From assembly GCF_014164585.1 (NCBI RefSeq), contig NZ_JACJFM010000001.1:1-64000 (forward strand): a stretch of DNA of 64,000 nt. The letters are read 5' to 3'. The notes under the pieces were generated by a model that did not search any database, had not been told where the DNA came from, and saw only the letters and a program-made list of their open reading frames with translations. The translations under genes were made by a program, and so were the position numbers. Each line of letters opens with the position of its first letter. The stretch's first letter is position 1. Of this stretch, positions 19,845-32,962 are shown piece by piece. Origin of the DNA: Oceanospirillum sediminis. GTDB taxonomy: Bacteria > Pseudomonadota > Gammaproteobacteria > Pseudomonadales > Halomonadaceae.

Positions 19845-20675
19845 ATGAGTTCTGAAGCAAATCTGTTACCCCTGCTGATTGATTGTGACCAGCTGGAAAA
19901 TCACCTGGATAACCCTCAGGTGCTGATTATTGATGTCTCCTGTACCCGGGAAAATTATGACCAGGGACATGTACCCGGTGCTGTTTTCCTGGACTTCAAG
20001 CGTTTATTTATTGGTGAACAGCCCGTCCCTAATAAGCTGCCATCAATTGAGCAGTTGAGTACCCTGTTTTCTGAGCTGGGTATGAGCAGAGATAGCCACG
20101 TAGTGGCATACGATGACGAGGGTGGTGGATGGGCTGGCCGTTTATTATGGACACTGGATATGATCGGCCATACCCGTTACTCCTACCTGAATGGCGGCAT
20201 ATTATCCTGGCGCGCTGAAGGAAAACATCAGAGTCAGGAACCCCATCAGCCCGTCAGCTGTCAGTATGAAGCAGACATTCTGAACCCGGCAGAACGCATA
20301 GAGCTTGATGAGCTGAAATCTAAGCTTGGTCAACCAGGCTTTGCGGTATGGGACGCACGCTCACCAGGCGAATATGACGGCAGTGCAGTTAAAGCTGCCC
20401 GTGGTGGCCATGTGCCTACAGCGGTTCACTATGAATGGACCCGAGCCATGGACCAGGAGAATAATCTGCGCCTGCGTGATATGGCAGAAGTCATTTCTGA
20501 ACTGGAAACAGCAGGCCTGACAATTGATCAGGAAATTGCTACCTATTGTCAGTCGCACCATCGTTCAGGTTTTACCTGGTTATTAGGAAAAATTCTGGGC
20601 TTTAAACAGGTCCGGGCTTATGATGGCTCGTGGAATGAGTGGGGCAATCGTCAGGATACCCCGATTGAGAGTTAA
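19845..20675 (+). CDS. rhdA: RhdA-type thiosulfate sulfurtransferase (tandem rhodanese)
   Basis: A cytosolic 276-residue sulfurtransferase with two rhodanese domains. The N-terminal domain (about 5-125) starts LIDVSCTRENYDQGHVPGAV-like and lacks the catalytic cysteine. The C-terminal domain holds VWDARSPGEYDG and the active-site loop CQSHHRSG. That loop resembles the CQTHHRS of Azotobacter RhdA rather than the CRKG or CGSG-type loops of classical rhodanese and mercaptopyruvate sulfurtransferases. It lies nine bases before psd, as rhdA does in Pseudomonas, suggesting cotranscription. The in vivo sulfur donor is unknown. Confidence 0.88.
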   Translation: MSSEANLLPLLIDCDQLENHLDNPQVLIIDVSCTRENYDQGHVPGAVFLDFKRLFIGEQPVPNKLPSIEQLSTLFSELGMSRDSHVVAYDDEGGGWAGRLLWTLDMIGHTRYSYLNGGILSWRAEGKHQSQEPHQPVSCQYEADILNPAERIELDELKSKLGQPGFAVWDARSPGEYDGSAVKAARGGHVPTAVHYEWTRAMDQENNLRLRDMAEVISELETAGLTIDQEIATYCQSHHRSGFTWLLGKILGFKQVRAYDGSWNEWGNRQDTPIES

Positions 20676-20684
20676 GGGTTTTAA

Positions 20685-21572
20685 GTGAGTATAAAAAAAC
20701 TATTTGCCGGGATACAGTATCCATTACCTCATCACCTGATTTCCCGCACTGTGGGTCTGCTCGCTCAGAGCCAGACCCCCTGGCTGAAAAATACTCTGAT
20801 TAAACATTTTATCAGGGTATTTAAAGTCAATATGTCGGAAGCAGCGCAACCAGATTACACCCAATATAAAAACTTTAACGAGTTTTTTACCCGTCCGCTG
20901 AAAGAGGGTGTCCGGCCTATTGCAGAAACCAGCCGGGGCATGGTTTGTCCGGTAGATGGCACCATCAGCCAGGCAGGAGCCATTGATTACGGCCGCATAT
21001 TCCAGGCAAAAGGCCACAGTTATTCGGTACAGGAACTGCTAGGTGGTGATATTGAACGGGCAGCCCCGTTTATGGGCGGCAGCTTCTCTACTATTTACCT
21101 GTCACCAAAAGACTATCATCGTATTCATATGCCTGTTACTGGCACACTGAGAGAGATGATTCATGTGCCTGGACGTTTATTCTCAGTGAACCCGGCAACC
21201 ACTGAAAACGTTCCCGGTCTGTTTGCCCGCAATGAGCGTGTTGTTGCAATTTTTGATACGGAATATGGCCCTATGGCCATGGTGCTGGTTGGTGCGATGA
21301 TCGTTGCCAGTATTGAAACGACCTGGGCCGGACAAGTAACACCATTAAGCAGAGACGTGGCATCAATCCGTTACTCACCGGATATACCCCAGGCAATTAC
21401 TCTTCAAAAGGGAGAGGAAATGGGACGTTTTAAGCTGGGATCAACTATTGTCATGTTGTATGGTCCTGATATGGCTGAGTTCCTATCAGAGATGACTCCA
21501 GGACGCCCGACACGTATGGGTGAAACTTACGGCCAATTCAAAGCTAAGAGCGCTGACACAACAGAGAATTAA
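20685..21572 (+). CDS. psd: Phosphatidylserine decarboxylase proenzyme
   Basis: Psd converts phosphatidylserine to phosphatidylethanolamine at the inner membrane and self-cleaves to form a pyruvoyl cofactor. The 295-residue precursor has the [16 protein letters not shown] region, [26 protein letters not shown] with the catalytic His, and the cleavage site LGST in [10 protein letters not shown] near the C-terminus. Translation starts at GTG, with AAGGG six bases upstream, just after the sulfurtransferase stop. It ends at a bidirectional terminator shared with rpoS. Confidence 0.97.
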   Translation: MSIKKLFAGIQYPLPHHLISRTVGLLAQSQTPWLKNTLIKHFIRVFKVNMSEAAQPDYTQYKNFNEFFTRPLKEGVRPIAETSRGMVCPVDGTISQAGAIDYGRIFQAKGHSYSVQELLGGDIERAAPFMGGSFSTIYLSPKDYHRIHMPVTGTLREMIHVPGRLFSVNPATTENVPGLFARNERVVAIFDTEYGPMAMVLVGAMIVASIETTWAGQVTPLSRDVASIRYSPDIPQAITLQKGEEMGRFKLGSTIVMLYGPDMAEFLSEMTPGRPTRMGETYGQFKAKSADTTEN

Positions 21573-21612
21573 ACTCGGCAGCTCTTTATTATCAACTCAG
21601 TCCCTCTGCAAA

Positions 21613-21640
21613 AAAACCCTGATCAAATGATCAGGGTTTT
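21613..21640. terminator. Bidirectional terminator between psd and rpoS
   Basis: AAAACCCTGATCA and TGATCAGGGTTTT form a perfect 13-base stem with a 2-base gap (effective loop of 4 or more), flanked by A- and T-rich sequence on both sides. It lies 40 bases after psd and 34 bases past the rpoS stop, so it can serve both convergent genes. Confidence 0.92.
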
Positions 21641-21674
21641 ATTATTTCAGCATCGGAGATGTTATCCCGGAATA

Positions 21675-22646
21675 TCAGTCATCAAATACTGATTCCATTG
21701 AAAGTCCTTGCTTCTCCATGATTCGACGCAGGCGGCGCAGAGCCTCAACCTGGATCTGACGAACCCGCTCGCGGGTCAGACCAATCTCCTCACCTACCTG
21801 CTCAAGAGTTGATGGTTCATAACCGTGCAAGCCAAAACGACGCACGACTACCTCAGACTGCTTATCTGTCAACTCATTCAGCCACATATCAATATGTTCA
21901 CTGAAATCATTTTTCTGCAGAGTCTGCGCCGGATCCATATCATCAGTATCAGCGATAGTATCGATCAGTGGCTTATCCATATCACCACCAACAGGATAAT
22001 CCATTGATGTGACACGCTCATTCAGTCCCAGCATTTTTTCCACAGTCTCAACCGGACGATCCAGTGCTTCAGCAATCTCTTCCGGTGTAGCTTCATGATC
22101 CAGCTTCTGAGTCAGCTCACGGGCTGCTCGCAAATAGACATTCAGCTCTTTGACCACATGGATTGGTAAGCGTATGGTACGCGTCTGATTCATCAGAGCC
22201 CGCTCTATAGTCTGACGAATCCACCAGGTAGCATAAGTAGAGAACCGAAAACCTCTTTCCGGATCAAACTTTTCTACCGCACGAATCAAACCCAGGTTAC
22301 CTTCTTCAATCAGGTCAAGCAGAGTCAGCCCCCTGTTCAGGTAACGACGGGCAATCTTCACCACAAGGCGCAGATTACTTTCGATCATTCTGCGACGGCC
22401 AGCTTCATCACCCTTGCGGGCCAGACGTCCGTAATAAACTTCCTCTTCAGGGCTTAACAGGGGGGAAAAACCAATTTCGTTCAGATAGAGCTGAGTAGCA
22501 TCAAGACTTTTCTCAGACTTATCTTCACGCGCTAATGCTTTTTCAAACGCATCATCTGATGATGACGTATCAGAGGAGGTTTCAACTTCGGAGTTTTCGA
22601 AGTCATTATTAAATTCAGTAGTGAACTCATGTTGTAAAGTAGTCAT
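21675..22646 (-). CDS. rpoS: RNA polymerase sigma factor RpoS
   Basis: RpoS directs stationary-phase and general stress transcription. The 323-residue protein has an acidic Ser-rich N-terminus, region 1.2 ([20 protein letters not shown]), region 2 ([49 protein letters not shown]), region 3, and region 4 with a helix-turn-helix ([20 protein letters not shown]). The N-terminus is too short for RpoD. The ATG at 22646 is chosen over an in-frame ATG at 22679 because GGGAA precedes it at acceptable distance. A long leader lies upstream. nlpD, the usual upstream neighbour that carries rpoS promoters in enterics, is absent. Confidence 0.96.
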   Translation of the reverse strand: MTTLQHEFTTEFNNDFENSEVETSSDTSSSDDAFEKALAREDKSEKSLDATQLYLNEIGFSPLLSPEEEVYYGRLARKGDEAGRRRMIESNLRLVVKIARRYLNRGLTLLDLIEEGNLGLIRAVEKFDPERGFRFSTYATWWIRQTIERALMNQTRTIRLPIHVVKELNVYLRAARELTQKLDHEATPEEIAEALDRPVETVEKMLGLNERVTSMDYPVGGDMDKPLIDTIADTDDMDPAQTLQKNDFSEHIDMWLNELTDKQSEVVVRRFGLHGYEPSTLEQVGEEIGLTRERVRQIQVEALRRLRRIMEKQGLSMESVFDD

Positions 22647-23124
22647 AACACAATTCCCACGGTCCTGGCCGGATATCATCCGATATCAGGCTGATTATTT
22701 TTATCAGTACAGGCCCATGAATGGGTGGTTGTGAGCACTTACGTCCAGTGTATTGCTTCAGATCACAACGACCAACTCGATGGCCTTACTCTGTTTCTGA
22801 ATCATTCTGAATAATTTCCGCATACACAAATATATTTAAGGTCTCTTGCGAAGCTATCATAACCAACTGTTTTTATTATGTTTTAACCAGATGATTTTTA
22901 CAGACACTTCACAACACATAAGCCACTTGTCGTTTCCTGAAGCACCTTACGTATTATCAAAGTACAACTTTGGTATCGCCGGATGCAACTGTTTTTTTAA
23001 ATATTTCTTAAAAAGACATCAATGATATGGATACAGGGCAAGAGGCCGTTTGTTACAGGTTGTAAAAACAGCCTTACAGATCATAGAGATAGGTAATTAA
23101 TCAGAATTCGATCTTTTGATTAAT
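22647..23124 (-). promoter_or_regulatory. Long rpoS leader and promoter region
   Basis: The 478 gene-free bases upstream of rpoS must carry its promoter, since nlpD is missing. Close to the start codon are two hairpin-forming dyads, GATATC-ATCC-GATATC (22672-22687) and CTGAT/ATCAG (22691-22707), before the GGGAA ribosome-binding site. I could not assign -35 and -10 boxes with confidence, and no small ORF or RNA gene is convincing. Post-transcriptional control by Hfq and small RNAs is plausible by analogy only. Confidence 0.45.
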
Positions 23125-24048
23125 TTATTTTTTATATTTCAGCTCAAAAGCCATAACCAGCATAAATCCGGCGATCATCAGAATGATCACCGGGACAAGC
23201 TGAGCATCCGCTCCGGTAATCAGTTCAAATCCTTCGGGTAAAAGATTTTCCTGAACAATAGGCACAGCCTCACCATGAGCGTTCAGCTTATAGGAAATCA
23301 TCTGCTTCCACGGCCAGATTTGCTGCAAGGAACCAATCAGAACGCCAGTCAGGACAGCTAGTGTCATATTACGGAAACGCCGGAACAGCCAGCCAAGAAA
23401 ATGAGAGAAGCTCAACAACCCGACAACACAGCCACTGGCAAACCAGACCAGCGTCACAAAATCCAATGTTCTGACTGCTTCGATAATGCCACTGTACATT
23501 CCCATAACCAGCAACAGGAAGCTGCCTGAAATACCCGGTAGTATCATGGCACAAATCGCAATACTACCTGCGATGAAAACCTGAAAAGGGTCTGTGATAC
23601 TCAGGTCCGGGACAAGCTGACTTACCAGGGTCATCATAATCATACCTGCCAGCAACCCAAGAGTAACCGACACTGAATGGCGGCTTATCTGTCGATAGAT
23701 AACGACAACAGACGCCGCGATAAGACCAAAGAAAAAACCCGATAGCAGCAACGGATGATAACTCAGAAGATAACCAATCAGATGAGCCAGTAATAACAGA
23801 CTACTGAGAATCCCTCCTAACAGGCTTAGCAAAAAATACCCATCAATACTATTCCAGAAAGCCTGAAAACCCTGCTGTCTCCAGACATTAATTTTTCCGG
23901 GATGAATGCTGCGGATGGCAGTCAGCAGGCGTTCATAGATACCGGTAATAAAGGCAACGGTTCCTCCTGACACGCCAGGTACAGCATCCGCTGCTCCCAT
24001 CGCCATGCCTTTCAGAAAAACTTCAGCATACTGCTGCTTCACAATCAC
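23125..24048 (-). CDS. popT: DUF368 membrane protein, probable undecaprenyl-phosphate translocase
   Basis: A 307-residue polytopic inner-membrane protein with eight or more hydrophobic segments. It has the DUF368 signature AADAVPGVSGGTVAFITGIY near the N-terminus and a second re-entrant-like motif, MILPGISGSFLLLVMGMY, at about residues 164-181. Members of DUF368 (PopT) were reported in 2023 to return undecaprenyl phosphate across the membrane for reuse in cell-wall synthesis; transfer of that role to this protein is inference. It overlaps the 3' end of pcm by four bases, so it belongs to the surE-pcm operon, in the place where nlpD would be expected. Confidence 0.85.
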   Translation of the reverse strand: MIVKQQYAEVFLKGMAMGAADAVPGVSGGTVAFITGIYERLLTAIRSIHPGKINVWRQQGFQAFWNSIDGYFLLSLLGGILSSLLLLAHLIGYLLSYHPLLLSGFFFGLIAASVVVIYRQISRHSVSVTLGLLAGMIMMTLVSQLVPDLSITDPFQVFIAGSIAICAMILPGISGSFLLLVMGMYSGIIEAVRTLDFVTLVWFASGCVVGLLSFSHFLGWLFRRFRNMTLAVLTGVLIGSLQQIWPWKQMISYKLNAHGEAVPIVQENLLPEGFELITGADAQLVPVIILMIAGFMLVMAFELKYKK

Positions 24049-24746
24049 ACGACTCCATCTAGTAAAGGAACAAAACGGACACTTTCAAGACTCTCTTTCT
24101 GGTATCCGTGAGAGGTTCGGATAATTCTGACTAGTTCCTGCTGATTACAGTTCCCGACAGGTAGCAACATACATCCGGAAGGCTTAAGCTGTGTCAGTAA
24201 GGCTTCAGGAATAAATTCGGGGGCAGCAGTCACAATAATAGCATCAAAAGGCGACACGTCAGGCCACCCCTCAAAGCCGTCGCCATGTTTCATTCTGATA
24301 TTGTTCAATCCCAGTGCACTGAAACGGGACGATGTCTTGTTCTGAAAAGAGGCGATACGCTCTACAGTAAAAATAGTATTAAATAAACGAGCCAGTAATG
24401 CAGTCTGATATCCCGAACCAGTGCCAATTTCCAGCACCCTTACAGGCCGTTGCGGCAATTCAAGCAAACACTCCGTCATACGGGCAACAATCCAGGGACG
24501 CGACAAAGTCTGTTGGTAACCAATCGGAAGAGCGATATCTTCATAAGCCCGGTGTGATAACGCTTCATCCACAAAAATATGGCGAGGCAAGCAGGCTAAT
24601 TCAGTCAACAATTCTTCGTTTTTTATCCCTTGATCCCTCAGGCGTTGAACCATTCTGTCTCTGGTACGCTGAGAGGTCATACCTATACCATTCAGATTCC
24701 AGCGTTCACTCATACTTCGATAACGACTCCCTGATCCATCCTGCAT
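24045..24746 (-). CDS. pcm: Protein-L-isoaspartate O-methyltransferase
   Basis: Pcm methylates isoaspartyl residues in aged proteins with S-adenosylmethionine as donor, starting their repair. The protein of up to 233 residues has RHIFVDEALSHRAYEDIALP, the SAM-binding motif VLEIGTGSGYQTALL, and FDAIIVTAAPEFIPEALLTQ. The start is uncertain. ATG 24746 overlaps the surE stop (TGATG) and is used here; TTG 24749 is also open. The family start aligns better with the ATG about 22 codons further in (MTSQRTRDRM). The surE-pcm-DUF368 genes form one overlapping unit. Confidence 0.95.
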   Translation of the reverse strand: MQDGSGSRYRSMSERWNLNGIGMTSQRTRDRMVQRLRDQGIKNEELLTELACLPRHIFVDEALSHRAYEDIALPIGYQQTLSRPWIVARMTECLLELPQRPVRVLEIGTGSGYQTALLARLFNTIFTVERIASFQNKTSSRFSALGLNNIRMKHGDGFEGWPDVSPFDAIIVTAAPEFIPEALLTQLKPSGCMLLPVGNCNQQELVRIIRTSHGYQKESLESVRFVPLLDGVV

Positions 24747-25516
24747 CAACTAGGTTTCTGGTCCAGAATGCCTTCCAGACCAGACAGCCAATTATTCATA
24801 ATGTCGAAGGTATGATGCTGTGTCAGATCAACATGTAACGGAGTTATACTGATATAACCTTCGGCCACCGCATGAAAATCGGTACCTGAACCAGTATCCC
24901 GTCCTGCGCCGGCAGCAGGAATCCAGTAACGCGTCTTACCCCTGGGGTCCTGAACTCTGACAGGTTCTCCTGCCTGATGCCGGTGACCTGTACGTGTCAG
25001 CCTGATCCCCCGTATTTCGTTGTAAGGCAGGTCTGGCACATTAATGTTCAGAATGCTGCCTGACGGCAGATCCAGTTCAGGGCAGAATTTTAGCAAGCGG
25101 GCTATAAACTCAGCGGCGGACTCAAAATGCTTTTTACCTGCCAGAGAGACAGCTATTGACGGCACCCCTAAGAAACGTCCCTCCGTCGCTGCAGCCACAG
25201 TACCGGAATAAAGCACATCATCTCCGAGATTTGCTCCATGATTGATTCCTGCGATGACCAGATCTGCTTCAGCAGAAAACAGTGAAGAAAGTCCCATATA
25301 AACACAATCGGTTGGTGTGCCATCGATGCTATAGAAACCATTTTCTATCTGCTCAGGGCATAGCGGCCGACTCAGTGTCAGAGAATTACTGGCACCACTA
25401 CGATCACGATCAGGGGCCACGACAGTAACACGCTCAGCGTCTGCTGCCAGACGCGTCGCCAGTATCTGAAGACCTCTGGCACGTACACCATCATCGTTCG
25501 ATAACAGAAGTTTCAT
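24746..25516 (-). CDS. surE: 5'/3'-nucleotidase SurE
   Basis: SurE is a cytosolic metal-dependent phosphatase acting on nucleoside monophosphates and short polyphosphate, linked to survival in stationary phase. The 256-residue protein begins MKLLLSNDDGVRARGL, with the metal-binding Asp pair, and has VVAPDRDRSGASNSLTLSRP, GTPTDCVY and SGINHGANLGDDVLYSGTVA-like sequence (AGINHGANLGDDVLYSGTVA). GGAGGCGGA lies just before the ATG. It lies 40 bases after truD and overlaps pcm. Clustering with pcm and rpoS is classical. Confidence 0.97.
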   Translation of the reverse strand: MKLLLSNDDGVRARGLQILATRLAADAERVTVVAPDRDRSGASNSLTLSRPLCPEQIENGFYSIDGTPTDCVYMGLSSLFSAEADLVIAGINHGANLGDDVLYSGTVAAATEGRFLGVPSIAVSLAGKKHFESAAEFIARLLKFCPELDLPSGSILNINVPDLPYNEIRGIRLTRTGHRHQAGEPVRVQDPRGKTRYWIPAAGAGRDTGSGTDFHAVAEGYISITPLHVDLTQHHTFDIMNNWLSGLEGILDQKPS

Positions 25517-25556
25517 TCCGCCTCCGGTAAGTTATCAGAATATAGTACAGATGCGC

Positions 25557-26645
25557 TTACTCTGGCATTTCCATCGGTGCATCATTATGCCAGTTCGCCA
25601 GTTCGCGTAATAATGAAGTTGCAAAGGTGCCCGTAGGCAATACAAATGATACGACCAGATCTTTGTCCTCCCATTGCCAGTCCAGGTTCTGCGGAATAAG
25701 CCTGAGTGCCCGACGCTCCTTTCTGAGCCCCGAACCTTCAATACCTTCGGCAACATCAGAATACAGGCCGGCCACTTTCTGCTCCAGAAGAGCAGCCTCT
25801 TCCGTTACGCCTGAGTCTCCAGTGCCCCACATTGCTCCTGTAGGATGGATAGTGCCTGCTTTTAAACGCTGCACAACATCATCATCACCAGCAGAAACAG
25901 CAAACTGGCTTCGACTACCGGAAAAAGTGGCAATATCCCCGGACAACCACTGATTCCACTGCCCACTCAGAACCCTCTCAGACAGAATACGATTAAATAG
26001 CCAGCTTCGTAATGATGACAGCAGCATTGCTTTATTGTCTTTATCTCTACGACTGAGCTTAAGGCTCTCACCAGCCCGGACCCGTGTCATGGCTTTAGTC
26101 AGGTTATTCCCCCCCCGACCAAAACGCTGCTCACCAAAATAGTTAGGTACACCTTCAACGGCTATCGTGTCCAGCCGGGCTTCAACGGCAGCACTGTCAG
26201 CGGTAAAATCTCTGAGGCGAATGGCAAATTTATTGGCTCTGTGCACACCTCGTTTCAGCTTTTTTCTGTGCCGAACAGCTTTCAGAATCTCAATACCTTC
26301 AACGCAGAGCTCAGACCAGTCAGGAGCATCAAGTCCCGGAATGTGAACACTAAACCACTGCTGAGTAACAGCATGACGATCTTTAAGGCCGGAATAAGAG
26401 ACAGCGGAGTAGCTGACATTGGCAAAACGCGCCAGCTGACGGGCAACCCAATCCGTATTATTACCCCTCTTTCTTATCCATAAAAAGTGATGTTCACCCT
26501 CGCCCTCAGGATCAAACCCCATGATTTCTTCAACTCTGAAGTCCTCAGGCTCAGCCCGTAAAATAGCATCACCCAATGGGCCTCCCCAGGCGTAAGGAAA
26601 ATCCAGGGGTAAGGGGCAATTCTGTTCTGTTTCAGTGTGGCTCAT
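25557..26645 (-). CDS. truD: tRNA pseudouridine(13) synthase TruD
   Basis: TruD isomerises U13 of tRNA-Glu to pseudouridine. The 362-residue protein shows the FRVEEIMGF N-terminal motif, the catalytic-Asp stretch SYSGLKDRHAVTQQWFSVH, the VPNYFGEQRFGRGGNN motif, and an inserted TRUD domain before the final LPTGTFATSLLREL. It is 173 bases downstream of ispF, a gap that could hold a promoter, and 40 bases upstream of surE. Confidence 0.97.
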   Translation of the reverse strand: MSHTETEQNCPLPLDFPYAWGGPLGDAILRAEPEDFRVEEIMGFDPEGEGEHHFLWIRKRGNNTDWVARQLARFANVSYSAVSYSGLKDRHAVTQQWFSVHIPGLDAPDWSELCVEGIEILKAVRHRKKLKRGVHRANKFAIRLRDFTADSAAVEARLDTIAVEGVPNYFGEQRFGRGGNNLTKAMTRVRAGESLKLSRRDKDNKAMLLSSLRSWLFNRILSERVLSGQWNQWLSGDIATFSGSRSQFAVSAGDDDVVQRLKAGTIHPTGAMWGTGDSGVTEEAALLEQKVAGLYSDVAEGIEGSGLRKERRALRLIPQNLDWQWEDKDLVVSFVLPTGTFATSLLRELANWHNDAPMEMPE

Positions 26646-26818
26646 CAGTTATTCCGTCAGATTATTGGACAGTGCAGTCCAGAAATGGAGAAAAGGCCTG
26701 TCAGGCAAGCTGAATCTGCATCAAAATATTCGGGTACACCCCATTTTCTGGCCTTTGCCGGAGAATACGACCAGATTTAACAGAAAATATTTTTTCAGGT
26801 GCTTATCAGTATAAAGAA

Positions 26819-27295
26819 TCAGCTGCGTTTCAGAAGCAGGGCAACCGCATGAGCCGCGATCCCCTCTTTTCTTCCGGTATAGCCCAGCTTTTCAGTAGTG
26901 GTTGCTTTAACATTGACTGCGGAGATATCAATTTGCATATCTTCCGCCAGACAGCAGCACATACTTTCAATATGAGGTGCCATTTTGGGTGCCTGAGCCA
27001 CAATTGTGCTATCCACATTACCAACCTGCCAGCCGTTATCATGCAATAAAGTCACCACATGACGTAATAATGCTCGACTGTCTGCTCCGGCATATGCCGC
27101 ATCAGTATCCGGGAAATGCCGACCTATATCACCCAGACCAGCAGCACCCAGCAAAGCATCGCACAGGGCATGAATCAGAACATCGCCATCAGAATGAGCT
27201 ACCAGCCCCTGTTCATATGGGATAGTCACGCCACCGATGATAACCCGATCGCCCGGACCAAACTTATGCACATCAAAACCATGACCAATACGCAT
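26819..27295 (-). CDS. ispF: 2-C-methyl-D-erythritol 2,4-cyclodiphosphate synthase
   Basis: IspF performs the fifth step of the MEP isoprenoid pathway, cyclising CDP-methylerythritol 2-phosphate. The 158-residue trimeric enzyme starts [15 protein letters not shown] with the zinc ligands Asp8 and His10, has [20 protein letters not shown] and the [20 protein letters not shown] motif. It lies 58 bases after ispD, and dxr of the same pathway lies further upstream in the window. Confidence 0.98.
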   Translation of the reverse strand: MRIGHGFDVHKFGPGDRVIIGGVTIPYEQGLVAHSDGDVLIHALCDALLGAAGLGDIGRHFPDTDAAYAGADSRALLRHVVTLLHDNGWQVGNVDSTIVAQAPKMAPHIESMCCCLAEDMQIDISAVNVKATTTEKLGYTGRKEGIAAHAVALLLKRS

Positions 27296-27353
27296 CTTGC
27301 TACCTTTATTTCATTATCCGGGTATCTCCTGACAGATGCCCCCGGACGACCGG

Positions 27354-28073
27354 TTACTCTGAATCAGCCTGCTGAGCATTCAGAAATAACTCAGCAAACC
27401 ATAAATCATCGGGATGAGTAATCTTCAGATTATCCCTTTGCCCTTTAATCAGAGCAGGCTGATACCCCCCCCATTCAACGGCAGAGGCTTCATCGGTGAT
27501 CTGAACGCCTTCAGCCAGTGCCCGCTCCAGACAGGATTTTAATAAACCATAACGAAACATCTGAGGCGTCAGAGCATGCCACATCTGATTACGGTCAACT
27601 GTTTTTTCAATACGACTTACACAGGGGTTCTGATCAGCAGCCCGCTTCATCGTATCAGCTACCGGCAGAGCCAGAATGCCCCCGGTTTCATCATCCTGCA
27701 GCGATGATACCAGATTACGAATATCATCCGTTCTGACACAAGGACGTGCAACATCATGTACCAGAATCCAGTCATTATCAGCCGCTTTTCCACTGAGCAG
27801 ATTCAAACCATTCAGTACAGAATCACAACGCTCCTTACCGCCTTCTGCCAGATGCAGCTCACAATCAGGTGTTGAAATATCCGGCCACCAGGGATCATCC
27901 GGGTTAAGGCATAGCACCACAGCGGCATCCGGTAGTGCCTGTGTCAGACGTTGTAAAGTATGTTCAATGACGGGACGACCAGCCAGGGACAGATATTGTT
28001 TCGGTCGGTCAGCCTGCATCCTTGAACCTGTGCCTGCAGCCGGAACAATAAACCAGATTCTGTTATTCATCAT
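27354..28073 (-). CDS. ispD: 2-C-methyl-D-erythritol 4-phosphate cytidylyltransferase
   Basis: IspD couples CTP to methylerythritol 4-phosphate in the MEP pathway. The 239-residue product has the nucleotidyl loop PAAGTGSRMQADRPKQYL, VHDVARPC and SRIEKTVDRNQMWHALTPQ. I place the start at one of two adjacent ATGs (28073 or 28070) that overlap the ftsB stop, giving the family-typical MMNNRIWFIVPAAG start; the frame is open eight codons further up. No clear ribosome-binding site is seen, which fits coupling to ftsB. Confidence 0.96.
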   Translation of the reverse strand: MMNNRIWFIVPAAGTGSRMQADRPKQYLSLAGRPVIEHTLQRLTQALPDAAVVLCLNPDDPWWPDISTPDCELHLAEGGKERCDSVLNGLNLLSGKAADNDWILVHDVARPCVRTDDIRNLVSSLQDDETGGILALPVADTMKRAADQNPCVSRIEKTVDRNQMWHALTPQMFRYGLLKSCLERALAEGVQITDEASAVEWGGYQPALIKGQRDNLKITHPDDLWFAELFLNAQQADSE

Positions 28074-28362
28074 TCTGTTGTTTGTCAGTTTCATCAATCA
28101 GAAGAAAGAAGGTTTCATTCTCACGAACCATGCCCAGTTCATAACGAGCCCGTTCTTCAATAGTATCCAGACCACTTCGCAGATCACTTACTTCTGCTGC
28201 CAGTTGCGCATTACGCTGCGCCAGCCTTTCAGTAATAACGGCCTGTTCCTTAATCTGCCGCTCAAGTAACCAGTTCTCGGGCAGACTGCCTTCACCCGTC
28301 CACAGACGAATTTGTAACAGAACGATGATAAAGGCCAGAACGAGATTCAGAAAACGAAACAT
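28063..28362 (-). CDS. ftsB: Cell division protein FtsB
   Basis: FtsB is a small bitopic divisome protein that, with FtsL and FtsQ, links early and late division steps. The 99-residue protein has an N-terminal transmembrane helix (LNLVLAFIIVLLQIRLWTG), a periplasmic leucine-heptad coiled coil (about residues 30-70, RQIKEQAVITERLAQRNAQL) and the EERARYELGMVRENETFFL motif. It overlaps ispD and follows eno by 267 bases, with the eno terminator in that gap. Confidence 0.95.
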   Translation of the reverse strand: MFRFLNLVLAFIIVLLQIRLWTGEGSLPENWLLERQIKEQAVITERLAQRNAQLAAEVSDLRSGLDTIEERARYELGMVRENETFFLLIDETDKQQNDE

Positions 28363-28573
28363 TTTTTACCCTGAATTATTCAGTAAAACAGACAATGAAG
28401 TCTGCTGACTAAGTGTCGGAACAAAAACAGCTCTGTTAACGTTACTGTAATCTGCAACGACTAACAGTGACTATCGAATCATTTCATTCAGGCAGATGAT
28501 CCTGCTGGGGCCTGCTATTATCTGCTAATTCCGACAGGGTATACAGAAATCTGTGATTTCTGAATCAACAGAC

Positions 28574-28605
28574 AAAAAAGGGGAACCCAAGGGTTCCCCT
28601 TTTTC
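28574..28605 (-). terminator. Rho-independent terminator of eno
   Basis: AAAAAGGGGAACCC and GGGTTCCCCTTTTT form a perfect 14-base stem, 24 bases past the eno stop, with a T-run on the minus strand. It is the strongest-looking terminator in the window and isolates eno from ftsB. Confidence 0.95.
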
Positions 28606-28629
28606 CGGCAACAGAATGCCAGGATCAGA

Positions 28630-29970
<1,341 letters not shown>

Positions 29971-30113
29971 TTACAGTGAAATCTCTGAGCTTTCGCTCAG
30001 GCAGGAACCTGAATCTTTTCACCATCAGAGCCAGGTTCGGGAGCCGGGCGCTATTCTAACAGATATCAGATCTGACAGATATCCGACTCACCAATCGTCT
30101 GTGATCAGGATAA

Positions 30114-31010
<897 letters not shown>

Positions 31011-31113
31011 TCAATGATGGCTGTCATAAAGCGCTTATGGGTTGGTAAGACCACAGATTATGACAGTAGCACTTCTATTAATAACAACAGAGACACTATT
31101 TATGACTACAGAC

Positions 31114-31141
31114 ACAATGGCCCGGATAACCGGGCCATTGT
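31114..31141 (-). terminator. Hairpin downstream of pyrG, probable terminator
   Basis: ACAATGGCCCGG and CCGGGCCATTGT form a perfect 12-base stem with a 4-base loop, 20 bases past the pyrG stop. The T-tract that follows on the minus strand is poor (GTCTG), so termination may be partial or the hairpin may protect the mRNA 3' end. Confidence 0.6.
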
Positions 31142-31160
31142 TGATATCGCTTCGAGCCTA

Positions 31161-32813
<1,653 letters not shown>

Positions 32814-32962
32814 TTATGCTGTAAATAGAAAGAAGGAGGGTATTACCAGATGGGGTTACAGGATACCAGAAGCCTGTCAGCTCCACAATTCACCCCCGAT
32901 GCTTTTTCATAAAAAATACCCAATCGGACATTATGACAAATTTCTTAAATAACATAAATTAT

